DNA of 64,000 nucleotides from Anseranas semipalmata (GCA_013399115.1 VXAA01001398.1:20693-84692), one strand, 5' to 3'; positions 50,611-63,050 are shown, numbered from the stretch's first letter. A program made the numbers and translations. The notes: generated by a model from the letters alone, not told the origin.

Positions 50611-51131
50611 CCTTCTGTGGGCACCAATCTTCCTCAAAGAAAGTACTGTGGAGAAAAACAGCAGCTTACTAGTAAAATGACAGAAGAAAAAGCCTAAGGT
50701 TCAGCTGGAAAAATGGATTTCTGTGCTGTGAATCATAACCTTTTCTCTCATAAATATTAGGAAATAATCAAAAAGATGTATGTGCAAAAGAAAAGAAGAA
50801 AACCTGTACACATTTGCTAACCCAAACTCCTCTCTTCATGGACTTCAACACTTTGTAGTGACTACCACAGTGGTCTGGTGGTGTGACAATTGAACCCAGG
50901 ACGCAGGTGACATGGGAGATCACTATCGACTGCTGCTGTCCCTCTCCTGTGAAATGCTGAGGACTGGTTCCCGGTTACAATTCCCATCTCTTGGAGTGAC
51001 AGGCTGCTCAGGTTGGACAGCGAGAAGTCCTGGGCTTGGTGGGTCAGATTTGCTGTGATATGTATTTCCCTGCTGATGGTGATGGGGGGAGGGCTGCGAT
51101 GAGGTGTTGGAGTGTCCCCTGGCACAAAAAT
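50611..51131. other. unique non-coding DNA
   Basis: The part at 50860-51130 is less AT-rich than its surroundings. A 105-codon minus-strand frame crosses it without recognisable motifs. Confidence 0.5.
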
Positions 51132-51190
51132 TTGATGCCCAATTAGGTTTAGAAATAGTGACAAAGAGTTGATGCCCAATTAGGTTTAGA
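51132..51190. repeat. 22-bp direct repeat, 37-bp period
   Basis: The 22 bases at 51132-51153 (TTGATGCCCAATTAGG...) recur exactly at 51169-51190, separated by 15 bases. This is a partial tandem duplication with a 37-bp period. Each copy carries CCAATTAGG. Confidence 0.92.
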
Positions 51191-51560
51191 TAAAGCTCTT
51201 CTCTGTAAACCTCAATTACCTGTGATGCCTTATGACATTCAGCGTTTACAAAGTATAATTACACAATAGTGTCTGACATTTAACGTCTATGGATAATTTA
51301 AAAGACTTCTACTTCAAAAGGGCTGCTCATGAGCAACAGTAATCACTTCAATTAGCTTGGCACCATTACAATGTAACAAGACCATTTGACTGCCTATTAG
51401 AACCAGCCAAGCTCTTCAAGTGTGTTAATTTAGCAGTCATTGCTAATTTCTGGGCTTTGCTGCATTTGCATAGGAAAACATAGCCCTGTTAGCCAGAAAG
51501 GGAGTTTCATTCCTGCAGCAACTTCCTATTCTTAGTGAGATTTTTATGATGTTTTTGTTT
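51191..51560. promoter_or_regulatory. candidate conserved regulatory block
   Basis: A repeat-free block with CAATTAGCTTGG, TTAATTTAGCAGTCATTGCTAATT-type symmetric homeodomain words and a perfect octamer ATTTGCAT at 51464-51471. The texture resembles vertebrate enhancers. This is inference only. Confidence 0.27.
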
Positions 51561-52186
51561 TCAGCCAGAAACATATTTCAAACAGTGAACTACTGAGAGA
51601 AAGAGGTTTTTGTTTCATCAAGGGAGTTTTTCAGAATCTAGGTCCAAATTATTAATATAGCTTTCAAACTTTTTTTAAGCTGCTCAAGACAAAACAGATC
51701 CCTAGGATAAAAAAATAATAATAATAAAAAAAAAGATTCTCCATCCCTATCATTTCTGCTTTATGCAGTATTAAAGAATTTGTCCCAAGGGACTATCTGA
51801 TTTCTTAGGGTTTTCCCCTGATCTCATTGAGTCATCTATAAAAATTACTGGCAAGTCAGGGTTCTCATCTTGTATTATCAGAACCAGGAATAGACAGAGT
51901 ATTACATCACCACTGTCATTTCTTTCCTTTCCACCAACACTTAATATATTGCAGGATATTCTGCACAAGCAGGAGACCTCTGTAAAGTGGAAGAGTTCTC
52001 CGGGGACCAGTCATACCAGCTTAGTAATTCCCTTTAAACCACTGGGACAAATCAGAGGACCAAAGTGGAAAGAAAAGTCAGGGTTATTTGTGCCTGTAAC
52101 TGAAATTATGTAAACCAGGTTGACTGTTGGCAGCCAGTAAAAGCTAAGGTTCAAACCCCTCAAAGCAGCATTTCCCAAATAAAAAT
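51561..52186. other. unique AT-rich non-coding DNA
   Basis: Nothing is recognised. An AAT/A-rich patch lies at 51709-51735. Confidence 0.55.
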
Positions 52187-52214
52187 AAATAAATAAACAA
52201 ATAAATAAATAAAA
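52187..52214. repeat. (AAAT)n microsatellite
   Basis: About seven tetramers with one AAAC interruption. Confidence 0.92.
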
Positions 52215-52679
52215 GACAGTATCAGGGCTAACCCTCCTCATAAACAGTCTTAGCACAGATGTGGCACATGAATATAAATTGAACCATCCATTTATTACTG
52301 GAAAGACTTTAACAGTGGGTGGCCAGTATGTGCAACCCCGCCATTAACTCAAGTGCATCTTGTCTGTGGCTTAAGGGAAACTTCATAATGTCATCACTGT
52401 TTTTGGCTGCAGTAATGCTAGATTTTTTAAATGCTACTGAGGCACCATTTGAGTAAGACATCATAAATGTGGCCTTTACTTATATTGTTTAATATTTCTA
52501 CAAAACTAGTGAACAAGGTGAAATACCATGAAGCAAATACCTAAAATGAGGGAGATTCTGACAAAGGGATAGCCAAACTAAAAAGCAACACAGCTCACCT
52601 AAGTCTAGGGGGGGCATTACTACCTTACCTGAGGATAGAAGTAGTACAAAGCAAATTTATACCACATAAATATCACTGA

Positions 52680-52921
52680 AATCTGCTCAGCTGAAAAGCA
52701 CCAGGGAATTATAGTGGACACCAAGCTGAACAGAAGTGAAAAATGTGAACACAAGTTAAAAATCACACAAGAAAGCAAACCTCCTAGAGACTACATTCGG
52801 AGATTTGCAAGAAGATAGAGGAAAATTATTATACTCTTTCTTTGGCATTGACGAGGTTGCACCTGCAGTTCTGTGTTCAATTTCAGTACCATTCTCCGTA
52901 TTTTAAATCAGTAACTGGATT
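52680..52921 (+). mobile_element. ancient, highly diverged CR1 LINE fragment
   Basis: Two patches are still recognisable as the CR1 ORF2 region upstream of the usual 3' end. One is ATAGTGGACACCAAGCTGAA (about 52713-52732), which reads IVDTKLN. The other is the stretch around CTTTGGCATTGACGAGGTTG with CACCTGCAGTTCTGTGTTCA (about 52840-52880). The intervening sequence is heavily diverged. The piece stops at an 18-19 A run (52922-52940) and lacks the CR1 3' end. It is much older than the copies at 2024 and 63318. Confidence 0.7.
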
Positions 52922-52940
52922 TAAAAAAAAAAAAAAAAAA
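52922..52940. repeat. poly-A run
   Basis: About 19 A residues at the right edge of the ancient CR1 fragment. Confidence 0.9.
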
Positions 52941-54309
52941 CTTAATGGTAAACACTGAAATGACTACTAAAGCTTTTAGGTGTGTACCTCTGGTCTGGAA
53001 TGCTTACAAAAAAAATGTTTTTCTCATAAGATTTTCTGAACTTCCTGCTTCAAGCTAATGCATACCGTGACAAAGTTTTCTTTTCCTTTTTTCTGTCTAA
53101 TGGAGCTAAGAAGATTGCCAAAGATGTACATGGAAAGTCATTCAGTTTCCACAGGCTTCCAATGAAAGGTTAGCTCTAACCACTTCCGTGTGCCAGTAGG
53201 AATTCCTTATAGTCAGAAGGGAATCAAAGGGAATCACACTGCTTTTGAGCTAAAGGCTTGATGACTTGAAGGCTGAAGGACTGAAAGGAATGTAGTGTGC
53301 CTTCTTTTAAAAAACGAGGTGAGGTCACAGTCCCGATCACGTATTGTCCTCCATATCATAGCATGTGAATGACGGGAATACTTCCTTAAAATTTCTTTGG
53401 AGTGGCCAGATGGGGAATTCAAGGAGGATTTTGACAGAGGTTCCAAATGCATTACAGTTGTAGAGTACAATACATTAAAGTTACCTAATATCATCATGAA
53501 GATCAAAGATGTGGCACACCATACCATTCTGATGCACACAAGTTTCAACAATATAAAGTCTTATATAAAGTCCTAAAAATGGTAGGTACCAGCAACTCTT
53601 AGGACCAGCCTTAAAACACAATATTAACATAAGCTTAATACAACACTGCACAATATTAATCTAGAAATTCCTTCTTATGAAGAAAGTTCTCTGATATCCC
53701 AGAGCTGGAGGAATGTTTCCCCTTTGATATTCTACCTTCAGCATCAAACGTAAGACATGCAAGCAGAGAAAAAAGGAACATGACCAGATCCCAAATGATC
53801 CTTATAAAGACTGACGAATAAATCCATAAACCCAATACACGAGCAGAGCTCGTACAGGGCTGCTGTAAATTGAAAAAGATGCCACACCTGATCAGGTCTG
53901 GGACTAAAGAGTAGGAAAAGAAATGCAGTGGATATTTTCTTCCAACTCTCCAGCACAACAACAAGCATAGCTTGCACAAATTACAAGACCTGCTCTGAAA
54001 AGTACCACAAACACCAAGAGGATTCCAGAACACAATTTTTCTCTCCACTTCCCTCTTTTACTATTTTACAAAATAATACAACTCTCTGACAGAAAATATA
54101 GAAAATAATAATAATAAAAAAAGAGATAATCAGTTTTATTGTGCTTTTCATAGGAACAATCAAAGCAATATCTTTTTCTTCCTTTAATTCGTTTAAAAAA
54201 AAAAAAAGGAGGGGGGGAATGATTATACATACAGTCAAGAAAGAGGACTGGTGCATGTCTAAGGAGGAAAGAAAATATCAGCATAAAACTGATTCATCAG
54301 CAAAACTTT
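52941..54309. other. unique non-coding DNA
   Basis: No gene is visible. An A-run followed by a G-run lies at 54195-54218. A minus-strand frame of 130 codons (53656-54048) and others overlapping it are hydrophobic and Cys/Phe-rich but resemble no family known to me, so I treat them as chance. Confidence 0.5.
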
Positions 54310-54780
54310 TATGAGAAAAGGGCATCTGACATATCTGTTCAATATTGGAAATTTTCTTTAATTTACTCACTGTAACAACTCTCACAAACTTGCATCTTTT
54401 ATAAGAGACAAGGCTCATCAGGGCGGCATTTTACAAATTCCTCTACTGCCCTTCTGGCATGTATTTCCACTTATTTCTTACAATAAATCCGCCAGTCTAT
54501 GATTGCTCTTTTCAGCACAATTTTCATGGAGTCGTATGCTCATTTCAAGGTCATGCTCATTGCACTCCCCTGAGGTAATTTGTTTGGTGCAGACGGAGCC
54601 TCTGCTTTTCTTGTGGTCTTTGTGTTCACATGGCCAAAACCTAATCTCATCGACATAGCAGCTTTCTCATTCTGCTGTAATTTCCAGTCTGACTTCTCAA
54701 AGCTCTCTGCAGACTTTATGAACTTATGCCACCTCACCCCTTATTGGCCTTCAGAAGTGGGGAAACGGCAACAGCCAGAC
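54310..54780. promoter_or_regulatory. candidate conserved regulatory block
   Basis: Repeat-free text with motif-like words such as TTCAAGGTCATGC (a nuclear-receptor half-site TCAAGGTCA), GTAATTTGTTTGG and CTGTAATTTCCAG. It is flanked by simple repeats but has none inside. A candidate non-coding regulatory element by texture only. Confidence 0.22.
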
Positions 54781-55088
54781 TGTGCATCCTGCCTGATGCT
54801 GCACAATAAGCCTGAAAGAGAAGCGAGAAATGAGCCCGGATCACAAGATCTTACGCTTTGTTGAACAGAATGGAGTAGGTTTTGATGAATCTCTGTATGC
54901 ATGAACTTTTTACTTCCAGCTCGCTCCATGGGTGAAAGTGGTTCTTTGGGTATTACTTTCAAAGGTTTGTATGTCTGTAAAAGACATGACAAAAGACCAG
55001 AGAGAGGGACAGCAAAGAGAGCAAGAAAGCCGAATCATTAGACACAGCCGCAGTAGCAATAGTAATGCAATGCTGAGGAAAAGCTGAC

Positions 55089-55127
55089 AAAAAAAAAAAA
55101 ANAAAAAAAAAAAAAAAAAAAAAAAAA
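55089..55127. repeat. poly-A run, 39 bp with one N
   Basis: A-only except for a single undetermined base at 55102, which suggests the length is uncertain in the assembly. Confidence 0.93.
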
Positions 55128-55839
55128 CAGGATTTGGGGCCAAACAATGGCTCAAAAGGTAACAAAGCTGTAAGCAAAGCAACTGCCTCCTGCTGCTCCG
55201 CTCCTACTGTACTGAGAGAAACAGAACTTTTATTTTCTTTTCAAATATACAGGATTGCAACAAAAACACCTGACTCTGTCTTTAAGTTTCTCCCTTTAGT
55301 GTTTTTCACATCTGACCTTTAGCTATCCAGAAATCAAGCACACTCCAATGTAAATCATTATATTACTAAAAATTATAGGACAAGACAAACTCTTCTCTCA
55401 CATTTTCATAGGAATGAAGAATGATCTGGGTGGACTGACATCTTGGCTCAAATGAATCACCTTTTCCCTATTAGTCTCCCCGGACAACCATTACTGTCTC
55501 TTGTGTCTCCTTGCTCCAATCACTCCAGCATATATTCCCTTGAAGTGTCCCAGACTTTGGCATCTCAGAGTCCCAGCCCTCCCTCTCAGGACTTTTCATG
55601 ACTTTGCCTCCTCAGGAAACCTTTCAGTTTCTCGTTTCTGTACCGTATTCCTTGCCAAGACATTGTACCTTACAGCTCATCTCAGACAAGGACATGGTGG
55701 TCTTCATCATTCCAGGTAACCAGGAGATTATCATATTTTATTTCTCCCATCTCAGGGAAGGAGATAGTACCATCCTTATTTTCCTTTCTTTTATTTTATT
55801 CTCCTCCCAAGTAGGGATGGTGCCATTTTGGGGTAGACC
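55128..55839. other. unique non-coding DNA
   Basis: Nothing is recognised. It becomes more C-rich toward 55480-55620. Confidence 0.5.
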
Positions 55840-55910
55840 TGTGTGGAGCCAGGAGTGGGACTTGGACCTTGTGGGTCCCTTCCAACTCGGGATATTCTAT
55901 GATTCTATGA
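55840..55910 (+). mobile_element. CR1 LINE, extreme 3' tail
   Basis: A 71-bp plus-strand CR1 tail that includes GAGCCAGGAGTGGGACTTGG and GGGTCCCTTCCAACTCGGG. It ends in two clean tail octamers, ATTCTATG then ATTCTATGA. The well-preserved tail indicates a fairly young, severely 5'-truncated insertion. Confidence 0.9.
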
Positions 55911-58900
55911 TTTCCATCTACTAGCCAGTGTGTGAAGAGAGGCTGTGATCTAAGCCAACACCCCAGCCTCTGACTGTCCACAAGCACTGCCTTTTCACAC
56001 AGCATAAGCTGATACTACATTTGTTCCTCCTGCACAGCTGATAGGCACCTAAATGTTCAAGGGTTCCTGAATCATAGCAGAAACATTGCTGTGAAAGATA
56101 TAGCCATATTTCGTATGCTGAACAACCTCAGCCATCCCTAACATGGAGATCAAGAGCAGCATGTTAGGCAATTGGCTGATTGATTGCCGCGGGGTCACAT
56201 TTAACAGCTGACTGGCCTGATAACGCGTGACCTTTTACTTCCATACAACCAGCACCAGGAGTATTGAAGGTGAACAGTTTTGCAAAACCCAATTTTCTAC
56301 GTCTCTGTAGGTACGTTCTGCATACAGTTAAGGGTAGCCTGGTGACAAGCCATGTGGAAGATTTCACCACCATCCTCCCGTCTGGAGTCCAAACTACATA
56401 ACTACAAAATTAGCTAAGTGCTAAACAAAACCTCTCAACCTGGTAATAGCCAGTGTTAATTTACTGACTCCCACTCTGTTAAAGCCTTTTCAGCAGCAGA
56501 GAGAAAAGCTGGAGAGAAAAGCTGTCTTGTTCTTGCCTGCAGGGGTGTTTTGATCAGCTGGAACTTTATCTACACTGACAAGGCAGTAGTGAGCAAGTGT
56601 CAGAACATTTTTATTCAGATCACCACCACACTTTAGGAGTACTTCCTACATCTCTGGGAGCTACAAAGGGAAAAACAACCCACAGGAGAGGAAAAAAAAA
56701 AAAAAAAACACTACTATAACTTCTCACCCAGCTTTGGCAATGGCTAAACATCCAACAGCCAGGATATACTGACATGAGACCCAAAATTACATGACCTCTT
56801 CCCTCTCAAAAAAAGAAAGACCTGTGTCAAGGGCTCTGCGCATGTCTTTGGAGGGGTATGAAGAGGGTAGTGCTTGTGTGCAAGAGCCAGAGGGAGAAGA
56901 AAGTCAGACCATTCCACTCCAAAAAAAGAAATAGTCAAGCAAGGAATAAAATATATATGAAGAGAATCGATTTAATTTAATCACCATAAGTAAGTTGTAA
57001 AATCACTTCATCACTTCATGTCGGATGAAATATTCAATGGTTTTCCCAGCCCTCTCCTGTTCTTTCAGCTGAGAAGACACAGAGCATCTTTGTCAGCAGA
57101 GGCAGCTGCTCAGAGGGCTGAGACAGAGCTGCCATCTGTCCACAGCTGATCAGCTCATCCCTGACGCAGGTGAACATGCCCTCATCAAACAGTGGGGGAA
57201 ATCAAAAACAAATGCACTGACTTTACACCAAACAAACCTGAACCACATTTTATGAGGAAAGACACAAGCATTACAGTAACAGGTACAAAACCGAGGTGAA
57301 GTGCTTTACAGTCAGTCAGCAAAAATCTGTAGGACTGAAGCCCCTACCATAAATGCAAATAATTCCTGTGATATCTCTCACTGAAAGGATTGGAAATCTG
57401 AGGGAAACTGACTTAATACAATTGTATTAATTTACTCCAAAAAAGAAACCACTATGAGAGCAAATCAGTACTTCATTATATTGCTATTCTTCCCAGAGCA
57501 CCTTACTGAGCAGAAAAGCAGCACACAATGAGCTCATTTCTACTTTATAGACTTCACTCAAGACAGTGAAATTCATAGACCGACCACTTATCAAAAGATC
57601 CTACAAAGCGCATCATTTAAGCATCAACATAACATGGCCCTCTGGTCCAGCATATCTTACATGTGTGCAGCACACTGAATGATTTTAGGTTATGTCTCAC
57701 TACATAAGCCACAGCACACAAGCTGGGATATTTCAAGGGATTTCAAATCCTTTAATAAGTGGGCATTGCCAAAGTCTAAGTTTCAAATTGTATAAATGCA
57801 TTAACTATTTCAGTGTTCCGTTCTCTGAAGATGGATAAAGTGGTTAAGAACATACTGCACAGTAAGACCTAACATATGATTATTCCAAATTTTCAAAAAG
57901 TCTCACACAAAGGAGAAGTTGAACTCCATTACTCCAACAAAACCATTCTTCTCTGTAAACATCTAATATATAATCACAGCTGGGATCCATTCCAGCTGTC
58001 ATGCTAGGACATTGACATTTCATGGGTTAATGCACATGCTTTTTATCATATGCCAATGGTAAGGAATCATAAAAGTCTAAATTTACCAAAGAGCCAACAA
58101 ATATTTTTAGTAGAATAGAGTCATATTTAAAATACTATTTGTAAAGTTGGTTTAACACCAGCCATCTCTGAGGTAAGTTTCTTTATGAAACTCCCTTCTG
58201 TCTCTCTCCTGACAGCTTTCTTGTCCCTTGCTCTCCATCTCTAAATATTTGTGATTATGTTTTGGCTCTAGCTACTACCAAAGGCAAAATTAGTGTTTTA
58301 ACCATCAGTGATGTTTGTCTGTATTGGACAGATGGTGGTCCTGTACACACACACACACAGAGTGATGGACTCCAAATTCACTCTGAAAAGAAAAGACCTT
58401 GGACTCAGTCTGGATGGTTCGCTTAAAATGTCAGTTCAAGACTAAGAATCAAAAGTCCTGGAAACCAGGCCAGTGGCAAGCTCCTGGCATCCAACTGAAT
58501 GACAAGAACTCAACAGTTTGCTTTCAGGAAGCAACCAAAACCTCATGGCCTGATTGCAATGCTCCTGTACAAAGGCAGAGGACTAATCCATTCTGGGTCT
58601 GTGTTGTCCTACTGGGCCAGAACTCATGGTCCCTATAATCTGTTATCCTGCTTCTGACCCTTAGCAGTGTATGCCCTATTCTTTAGTTGCTTGAGACGGG
58701 AACTGGGAAGAACTCAGTTTAATAATTCTTCTGAAGAATGCTTTATCATTAGCTGTGGCAATTCTGGATACTCTTGTTAGCTATCAGTGTCCTACCCTTT
58801 TTGTGACTCAGACTAACTTTGGTTTCAACGTCATCTTATAGCAAAGAGTTCACAGTTTTAATTAACATGGTATGAAAAGGCATTTCCTTCCCTTTGTTCC

Positions 58901-60099
58901 TAACCCACGGTAGAATTCAGCTGTAGTGAGTCAACTCTCAATCTGCATCTTTTAAAACACTGGGTTTTGTCTACATTTCTAAATATATTTTCTAGAATCA
59001 GCCCTACGCTTGTGGATCTCAAATCCAATTCATCTAATTTCAGTCATTTTAGTCAAGAGACCAGAGAATTTTCTTTGTCCTCTCTCCATTTTTACCACTC
59101 AAACATTGCCAAAATAAAGGCTAATGGACTCAAGACAGTGCTTTTCCCATGGATTTTTCCCATTTTTTTCTTTCCCACAGCCTCATCCAGGCCACAAATT
59201 AATAATTAACAGTTCAGTGAAAGCGACTTTTTTCCAGAGTGAAGTCTATCAGCTGCAGAACAGCTTATTCCAGAAGAGGAACTATTTGGCTATGTAGACA
59301 AGATATTATTTATCTCATCGGAGGGCTTTTTCTGGTTTAGTTTATGCAAGGCATTGCAGAACAGGAGAAGCAGGTACAGCTTCAGGCAAGGATCAGAGCT
59401 TCCCTAATTCACATTCAAGCTAACAGCCAGTGATCTGCCTGTTTCTGTGAGTATAATATCTTCAATGGACTTCCCACTCCCACCAGGCAGAATTTGGTTA
59501 GGCTGGTAGCGTTTTTACTACTTTCTTGGCAGCAGTCCTAGTTTACTTGCTGTATTCTTTGATTAAGTGTATTTTGGGAAATAGAGTAGGAAGGAATAAA
59601 CAGAGGGATTTTTTTTTCCCTCATTTTTGTTGTATCCCACCATTTTTACATGCTAATTATGGTCTCCAAATAGAGCAACACCAAGTCTTGCTGTTGTGTT
59701 TATCACACCTGAATGTTTATAACCATAAAGAATTTGACCAGCCAGTACTGGAGCCTCTCGTGTCTGTCAGCAAAGAGAAATTTCACTGGCCTGAAATAGA
59801 TTATCAGTCTTCTTTTAATTATGGCATGACATACACATTACAGGCAGAGACTCTGCCTCACTCTGCCACATCCAGAGCTGAAAATACTCAAGAAACTCAG
59901 TGTGTGTATATATGTGTATAAATATATACGTAATATATATACGCAGTACACATCAACACAAGGAAACAGTGTCAACTGCCCAAAAACTTCCAAAGGCAGC
60001 CAGCCTCTGAAAGCACCACTCTCCTGTCAGAAAGGGAAGAGCAGAATACAGGATCACAGTAATCTGCATGAGGGAAGAGAAGCAGAGCAGGAAACCTGG
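55911..60099. other. unique non-coding DNA
   Basis: No gene is visible. Small features are a 13-bp tandem duplication GAGAGAAAAGCTG at 56499-56524, an A-run at 56691-56708, (CA)n at 58344-58359 and a TA/TG-rich patch at 59901-59943. A GAG|GTAAGT donor-like word occurs at about 58172 without a convincing acceptor upstream. Confidence 0.55.
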
Positions 60100-60775
60100 G
60101 CAGAGGCCCAGCCCGCGAGGCACAGCAGGCTGGGGCCCTGGCCACCACGGGCAAGCACGTCCTGCTTCCTCGGGCGCTCTTGCCAGGTGAGAGGCACGCA
60201 GCGAGCGGTATCGCCAGCTCCGCCAAACAGACAGAAAATTAACACGCGTGCTCCCCGGCCGACTCCGGGCGAATAAACCTGCCGCCTGTCAGCTTGCATC
60301 CTCGTAGGCGGGAGGCAGCAGCTGGGGCAGCCGCCAGTACACACTGTCTGACAGCACCCTCTCCAGAGGCCTGATATTATTACAGCCCGCACCTCGCCCT
60401 TCACGCGTTGAATTAACTTGTTCTGACTGCGTGACAGCTCTGACAACTGCCCGCACAGAGGCCAGGAGCCGGGGTCACATGCTGCTGCATGCACAGCCTG
60501 TCACCAGCCGCGCCGCTAACACCAGACAAAACCTTGTCAAGGGAGATAAACTCCTCCCGAGACAGAGGTAAGCGACTCAACTAGTGCCATGGCTTGTGAG
60601 GGTTTTTGTTCGGTTCAAGGACAGGATCCTCTGACAGGAGAGCTGAATGTGTGCGCACGGAGGGAGAGGTGCTGCGGCCGCAGGCTGGGCTGCCCAAGCA
60701 GGGGCAGGAGGGCTGGCAGGGCCTCGGCCTGCTCCCAGCAGTCTCGCTGTAAAAGGGGCAGCAAAAACGAACCTC
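60100..60775. promoter_or_regulatory. CpG island
   Basis: The only CpG-rich interval in the window. Hand counting gives about 40 CpG dinucleotides in roughly 700 bp, against a handful in an equal length elsewhere. GC looks close to 58%, and the observed/expected CpG ratio is roughly 0.7 by rough estimate. It includes GCGGCCGC, CCGCGCCGC and ACGCGT words. CpG islands in vertebrates usually mark promoters. No TATA box is evident. Donor-like sites CCAG|GTGAGAG (about 60185) and AGAG|GTAAGC (60568) on the plus strand fit a first exon starting inside the island. The direction and gene are not established. Confidence 0.7.
60560..60573 (+). other. strong splice-donor motif at island edge
   Basis: GACAGAG|GTAAGCG puts the exon end at 60567 and the intron GT at 60568-60569, a near-consensus donor near the right part of the CpG island. 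It fits the end of a first exon. A matching downstream acceptor was not identified. Confidence 0.3.
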
Positions 60776-63050
60776 CGATTCTCCCTGCAAGACTACATCA
60801 GAGGGGGGAATAAAAAATAAAAAAGAACAGAAAAGAAAATAAGCCATGTCCTCCCACTTTGTGGTTATGTGCTAGGTGCGCTGGAAAACGAAACCTGTGA
60901 CCAGGGCAAGCAGTTTTCCAAGGAGAAATCCCTGCTGAACTTAGCAGTCAATACCTGCTGCAGCAGGCATGCCTGGCACAGCCAGTCAAGCCTCACAGAA
61001 AAACAGCCTGATGTTCAATGCTTCTTTCATCCCAATCATTCGTGAGCCTACAGGCTAAACATGAGGCCCACTGGCAATTTTGCTCTGATGGTACTGTGAA
61101 AGCAAGCTCCTGCAAGGTATTGCCCGCCCTGCATTTTAGTGGACTATACCCCAAAAGGGAGGGAGCAGTATGGTTAAAAACAAACAGAGGTAAAAAGAGT
61201 TTTTGTCCTCTTGATTTCAGTTATAGAAAGTTTCCACATTACCATCTACCCTAAAATATCGATGATCTGATTTTACCCCCTGTATTATTTATCACTAAAG
61301 AACTAGATGATGGAGACATACCGCTTTTTTTCTTACTGAAATGAAAATGTTCACCTTACCAAGCATGTTTGATCAGAATATATTGAAAGCACTTGCTGGA
61401 AATAATGCACACTTTTGGAAGGCGTATTTAGTCCAGATATGATCTGGCTGCTTCACGTTGCTGCAATGACGCAAGGAAGCTTTCCCCCTCAGGTTAAACT
61501 CCTATGCAAATGGAAGTTACAGCTGCTGTACATTGCCAGTATAGCACAAAACAGCTGGTTTGTTTGTTTTGCTTTGGCCAACTAGCTTTGCTGACACAGA
61601 GAAAAGGGAGGATAGGCTCAACACAGGTAGCATGTTATTTTACAGAAATCGTTTTTTTTTTTCCATTAGCTCTGCAAATGAAATTTATCCATGAGAAAGG
61701 TTTTATCAGGATCCAGAGAAAATTAAAGTTTTATATATATCTTTATCTTATTGGGAGTAAAAATTATTTTTTTTAATGGACAGTAATGAACTTGTTTTAA
61801 AATTCACGTTTATAGAAAAAAAAAAAGCAGATCTTAATGTAGCTAATCTATGAATATCAGGGAAACTGTATCATTCTGAGATAATTGTTTGTAGGAGAGG
61901 ATTTCAATACCTCTAGTCCCAGGCCAGCAATACTAAATGTTATTTTAGTTGGCACACATTCTGGCATTTCCAGGAAATAAGTCAAAGGCTCAACAGGTTT
62001 GTAACCATGAACCTCACTCTAGAAGCAACATCACCCGGTTATGACCAGTAGGATGGTACGTGTTTGTTTGGACGTACCTATGCCATACTGTTTTCTGCAA
62101 ACATCAGAAATAAGAGAGCTTTCAAAGCTTTATCTCCCCTGAAAGACCTACATGTCATTCAACAAATAATAAGGCTCTTTCTACCTATGTTTAAACCATA
62201 CTTAACAATTGAAATCTTGTGTATTAGTTAAATGAGTGAAAGGCTTCTTTGCCAGTTGGTGCTTTTTTAACAGTTTAAAATGCAAGCAGGAAAACTAGTG
62301 TTAATATTAGTCTGCAAAATCACCTGGGCTAAAATATTGCCAAAAATAAATAAATAAATAAAGATAATAACACAGGAATTTCTAACAGCAACAGGTACAA
62401 TCCAAAATTCAAAGTCAAACATACCCAAGACCTGAACGGTTTTCTTTTTCCTCTGTTGGAGCCATATACAGTCTGTAGGAGACATTTAACATACCATGTT
62501 TCATATAGGCCAGCTTGCTCTCCAAGCCACCCATCTTTTTCATCTCTGCCAGCCAGCAGTTGAGAATTGCTCTCTACTACACTTCAGATTCAGAAATAAC
62601 TTCTGATTTTACCCTCCAAGAGAACAGCTCCCGGCCATTAAGCAGTGATCAATCCTCTGGTTATCGTGATTTTTAACTGCCTGCAAATGATAAAAGATTT
62701 AATTATTGTACAGCCTTAATTCATAATACTGATAGTGTGATAGACCTCCTTGATCAGTGATTATCTTCTGCCTACCATGGTTTCCAGACAGAATAATACC
62801 TCTTTCTTTTGGATTTGCAACTTCAGACACTACTGTTGACTTCAAACAATTGAAAACCGCAGTAGTGATAGTACAGTGTAACACATTGTCAGTGAACAGA
62901 AGCATTGTGTGATAGCCTCCAACAGAGTGTTGTGAGTGTCCAGTAATAACAGTACAGTGCATTTGAAAATGTCAGCTTCTTATTCCTTACTCCAAAAAAG
63001 TTGGAAAAGAAATACATTGTAAAAGGAGCTAGCTACCTGAAAAAACATTT
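60776..63050. other. unique non-coding DNA
   Basis: No gene is visible. An (AAAT)n array lies at 62345-62362 and short T-runs near 61650-61662. Confidence 0.55.
62345..62362. repeat. (AAAT)n microsatellite
   Basis: About four tetramers. Confidence 0.88.

Noticed and set aside
53656..54048. 130-codon minus-strand hydrophobic frame overlapping other frames
   Set aside because: Cys/Phe/Leu-rich text with no recognised family and three overlapping competing frames. Likely chance.
60054..60494. 146-codon minus-strand frame and a 124-codon plus-strand frame in the CpG island
   Set aside because: GC-rich DNA has fewer stop codons, so long chance frames on both strands are expected. Neither resembles a known protein.
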